Assembly: GCF_052145335.1 (NCBI RefSeq)
Contig: NZ_JBKQOU010000036.1
Location: 1 to 6,624 of the forward strand
From: Rhodoblastus sp052145335
Lineage (GTDB): Bacteria; Pseudomonadota; Alphaproteobacteria; Rhizobiales; Beijerinckiaceae
Length of the DNA: 6,624 nt
Direction of reading: 5' to 3'
Shown: in pieces, positions 6,211 to 6,624 of the stretch
How the letters are laid out: each line of letters begins with the position of its first letter
Position numbering within the stretch: the stretch's first letter is position 1
Position numbers and translations under genes: made by a program
The notes under the pieces: model-generated
Database searches by the model: none
The model's input: only the letters and a program-made list of their open reading frames with translations
Told to the model about the DNA's origin: nothing

Positions 6211-6217
6211 TATATAG
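6211..6217 (-). promoter_or_regulatory. -10-like element close to the ABC transporter start
   Basis: On the minus strand CTATATA (6217-6211) resembles the alphaproteobacterial -10 (CTATAT) and ends only 5 nt before the ATG at 6205. Transcription from it would begin at or within a base or two of the start codon, giving a leaderless mRNA, in keeping with the absence of a spaced Shine-Dalgarno. No good -35 is found 16-18 bp upstream (GTGCGT at 17 bp), so a promoter elsewhere in the gap is possible. Confidence 0.35.
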
Positions 6218-6264
6218 GGCGGATCGGGCCGAAACGCACAGACTTTAACCGCGCGCTTTCTTTC

Positions 6265-6293
6265 TTGCCCCCGCGCGCGGTCTGGTTTATAGA
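6265..6293 (+). promoter_or_regulatory. Probable housekeeping promoter of rpmE
   Basis: TTGCCC (6265-6270, preceded by C as in the CTTGnC form) and TATAGA (6288-6293) are separated by exactly 17 bp, each matching 4 of 6 of the sigma-70-type consensus. The predicted start near 6300 gives rpmE a leader of about 85 nt. The GC-rich stretch just after the -10 (GCGCGC) resembles the discriminator of growth-rate-controlled ribosomal promoters; that last point is inference. Confidence 0.6.
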
Positions 6294-6323
6294 GCGCGCT
6301 TCCACTTTCCCGGCGTTTTTCCG

Positions 6324-6349
6324 CGCCGCTTTCCTGGTTCAGGGCGGCG
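6324..6349 (+). promoter_or_regulatory. Hairpin in the rpmE leader
   Basis: CGCCGC (6324-6329) pairs with GCGGCG (6344-6349), and CCTG (6333-6336) with CAGG (6340-6343), leaving a TTT bulge (6330-6332) and a GTT loop. The element lies 36 nt upstream of the rpmE start. A second TCAGGG at 6355-6360 repeats the one at 6339-6344 and could compete for CCTG. Ribosomal protein leaders often hold autoregulatory structures, and L31 leaders are known in other bacterial groups; whether this is one is unproven. Confidence 0.35.
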
Positions 6350-6384
6350 ATCCGTCAGGGACCGCAGCCGCAAGGTTTTTCGCC

Positions 6385-6615
6385 ATGAAGTCCGACATCC
6401 ATCCCGAATACCACACCATCAAGGTCGTCATGACCAACGGAACCGAGTTCATCACCCGCTCGACCTTCGGCAAGGAAGGCGACACGCTGAACCTCGATAT
6501 CGATCCCAACACCCATCCGGCCTGGACCGGCGGCTCGCAGCAATTGCTCGACCGCGGCGGCCGCCTGTCGCGCTTCAACTCGCGCTTCGGCAACATGTCC
6601 TTCGGCAAGAAATAA
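6385..6615 (+). CDS. rpmE: 50S ribosomal protein L31
   Basis: A complete 76-residue L31, a protein of the large ribosomal subunit at the central protuberance that helps bridge the 30S head. The start MKSDIHPEYHTI and the end GGRLSRFNSRFGN are the family's conserved ends. It has no cysteine at all, so it is the zinc-free (C-minus) form; the cysteine positions of E. coli RpmE are replaced and the segment GKEGDTLNLDID carries a few extra residues, as usual in alphaproteobacteria. The ATG at 6385 is chosen from homology and from AAGG 9 nt upstream; the frame stays open to 6265, but those 40 residues resemble nothing in L31 and overlap the promoter. It stands alone as transcribed here, with its own promoter and leader, divergent from the ABC exporter. 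Confidence 0.96.
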   Translation: MKSDIHPEYHTIKVVMTNGTEFITRSTFGKEGDTLNLDIDPNTHPAWTGGSQQLLDRGGRLSRFNSRFGNMSFGKK

Positions 6616-6624
6616 GCCGGAAAA

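Noticed and set aside
4496..6217. 573-codon open frame on the plus strand opposite the ABC transporter
   Set aside because: It mirrors the codon bias of a GC-rich gene on the other strand; its translation is low-complexity, rich in G, R, Q, H and D, with no recognisable domain.
6265..6384. 40-residue N-terminal extension of L31
   Set aside because: It overlaps the promoter and leader, does not resemble L31, and the ATG at 6385 has its own ribosome site and the conserved MKxDIHP start.

Overview
The window reads as ordinary, gene-dense chromosome from a GC-rich alphaproteobacterium, most likely of the Hyphomicrobiales (Rhizobiales). The evidence is high GC with GC-biased third positions, a cysteine-free L31 protein of the alphaproteobacterial type, an inositol monophosphatase of the kind common in Rhizobiales, and a gene order (thiE-like end, Sel1-repeat protein, inositol monophosphatase, MotA/ExbB-like, MotB/OmpA-like, ..., ABC exporter divergent from rpmE) that I recall as a recurring arrangement in this order. 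Genus cannot be decided from the sequence. I see no mobile element, CRISPR array, tRNA or rRNA.

Layout: a rightward run of genes fills 3-4389. It starts with the last 54 codons of a thiamine-phosphate-synthase-like gene. A secreted Sel1-repeat protein follows, starting on a TTG that overlaps the preceding stop codon. After a structured 99-nt leader comes an inositol-monophosphatase-family enzyme. After a 94-nt gap holding a perfect 14-bp palindrome comes a tightly coupled three-gene unit: a MotA/ExbB/TolQ-like membrane protein, a MotB/OmpA-like protein with a long coiled coil, and a GNAT acetyltransferase (overlaps of 1 and 4 nt). The leftward gene at 4409-6205 is an MsbA-like ABC half-exporter. 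It converges on the GNAT gene with only 19 nt between them, a space largely filled by an inverted repeat. It diverges from rpmE (ribosomal protein L31), which ends just before the window does. The 179-nt divergent region holds a recognisable housekeeping promoter and a leader hairpin for rpmE, and a -10-like TATATA so close to the ABC start codon that its mRNA may be leaderless.

How the genes may work together: the MotA/ExbB-like and MotB/OmpA-like proteins have the parts of an ion-driven inner-membrane motor anchored to peptidoglycan. These include two channel-lining threonines, an aspartate at the head of the MotB-like transmembrane helix, and a diaminopimelate-binding OmpA domain. No flagellar, Ton, Tol or Zorya partner is visible, so the job of the motor is open. 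The Sel1 protein is probably periplasmic. The other genes (thiamine, phosphatase, exporter, L31) are household functions with no evident link to the motor. The best candidates for something undescribed are this motor pair and several small regulatory structures in the gaps, rather than a new multi-gene system.
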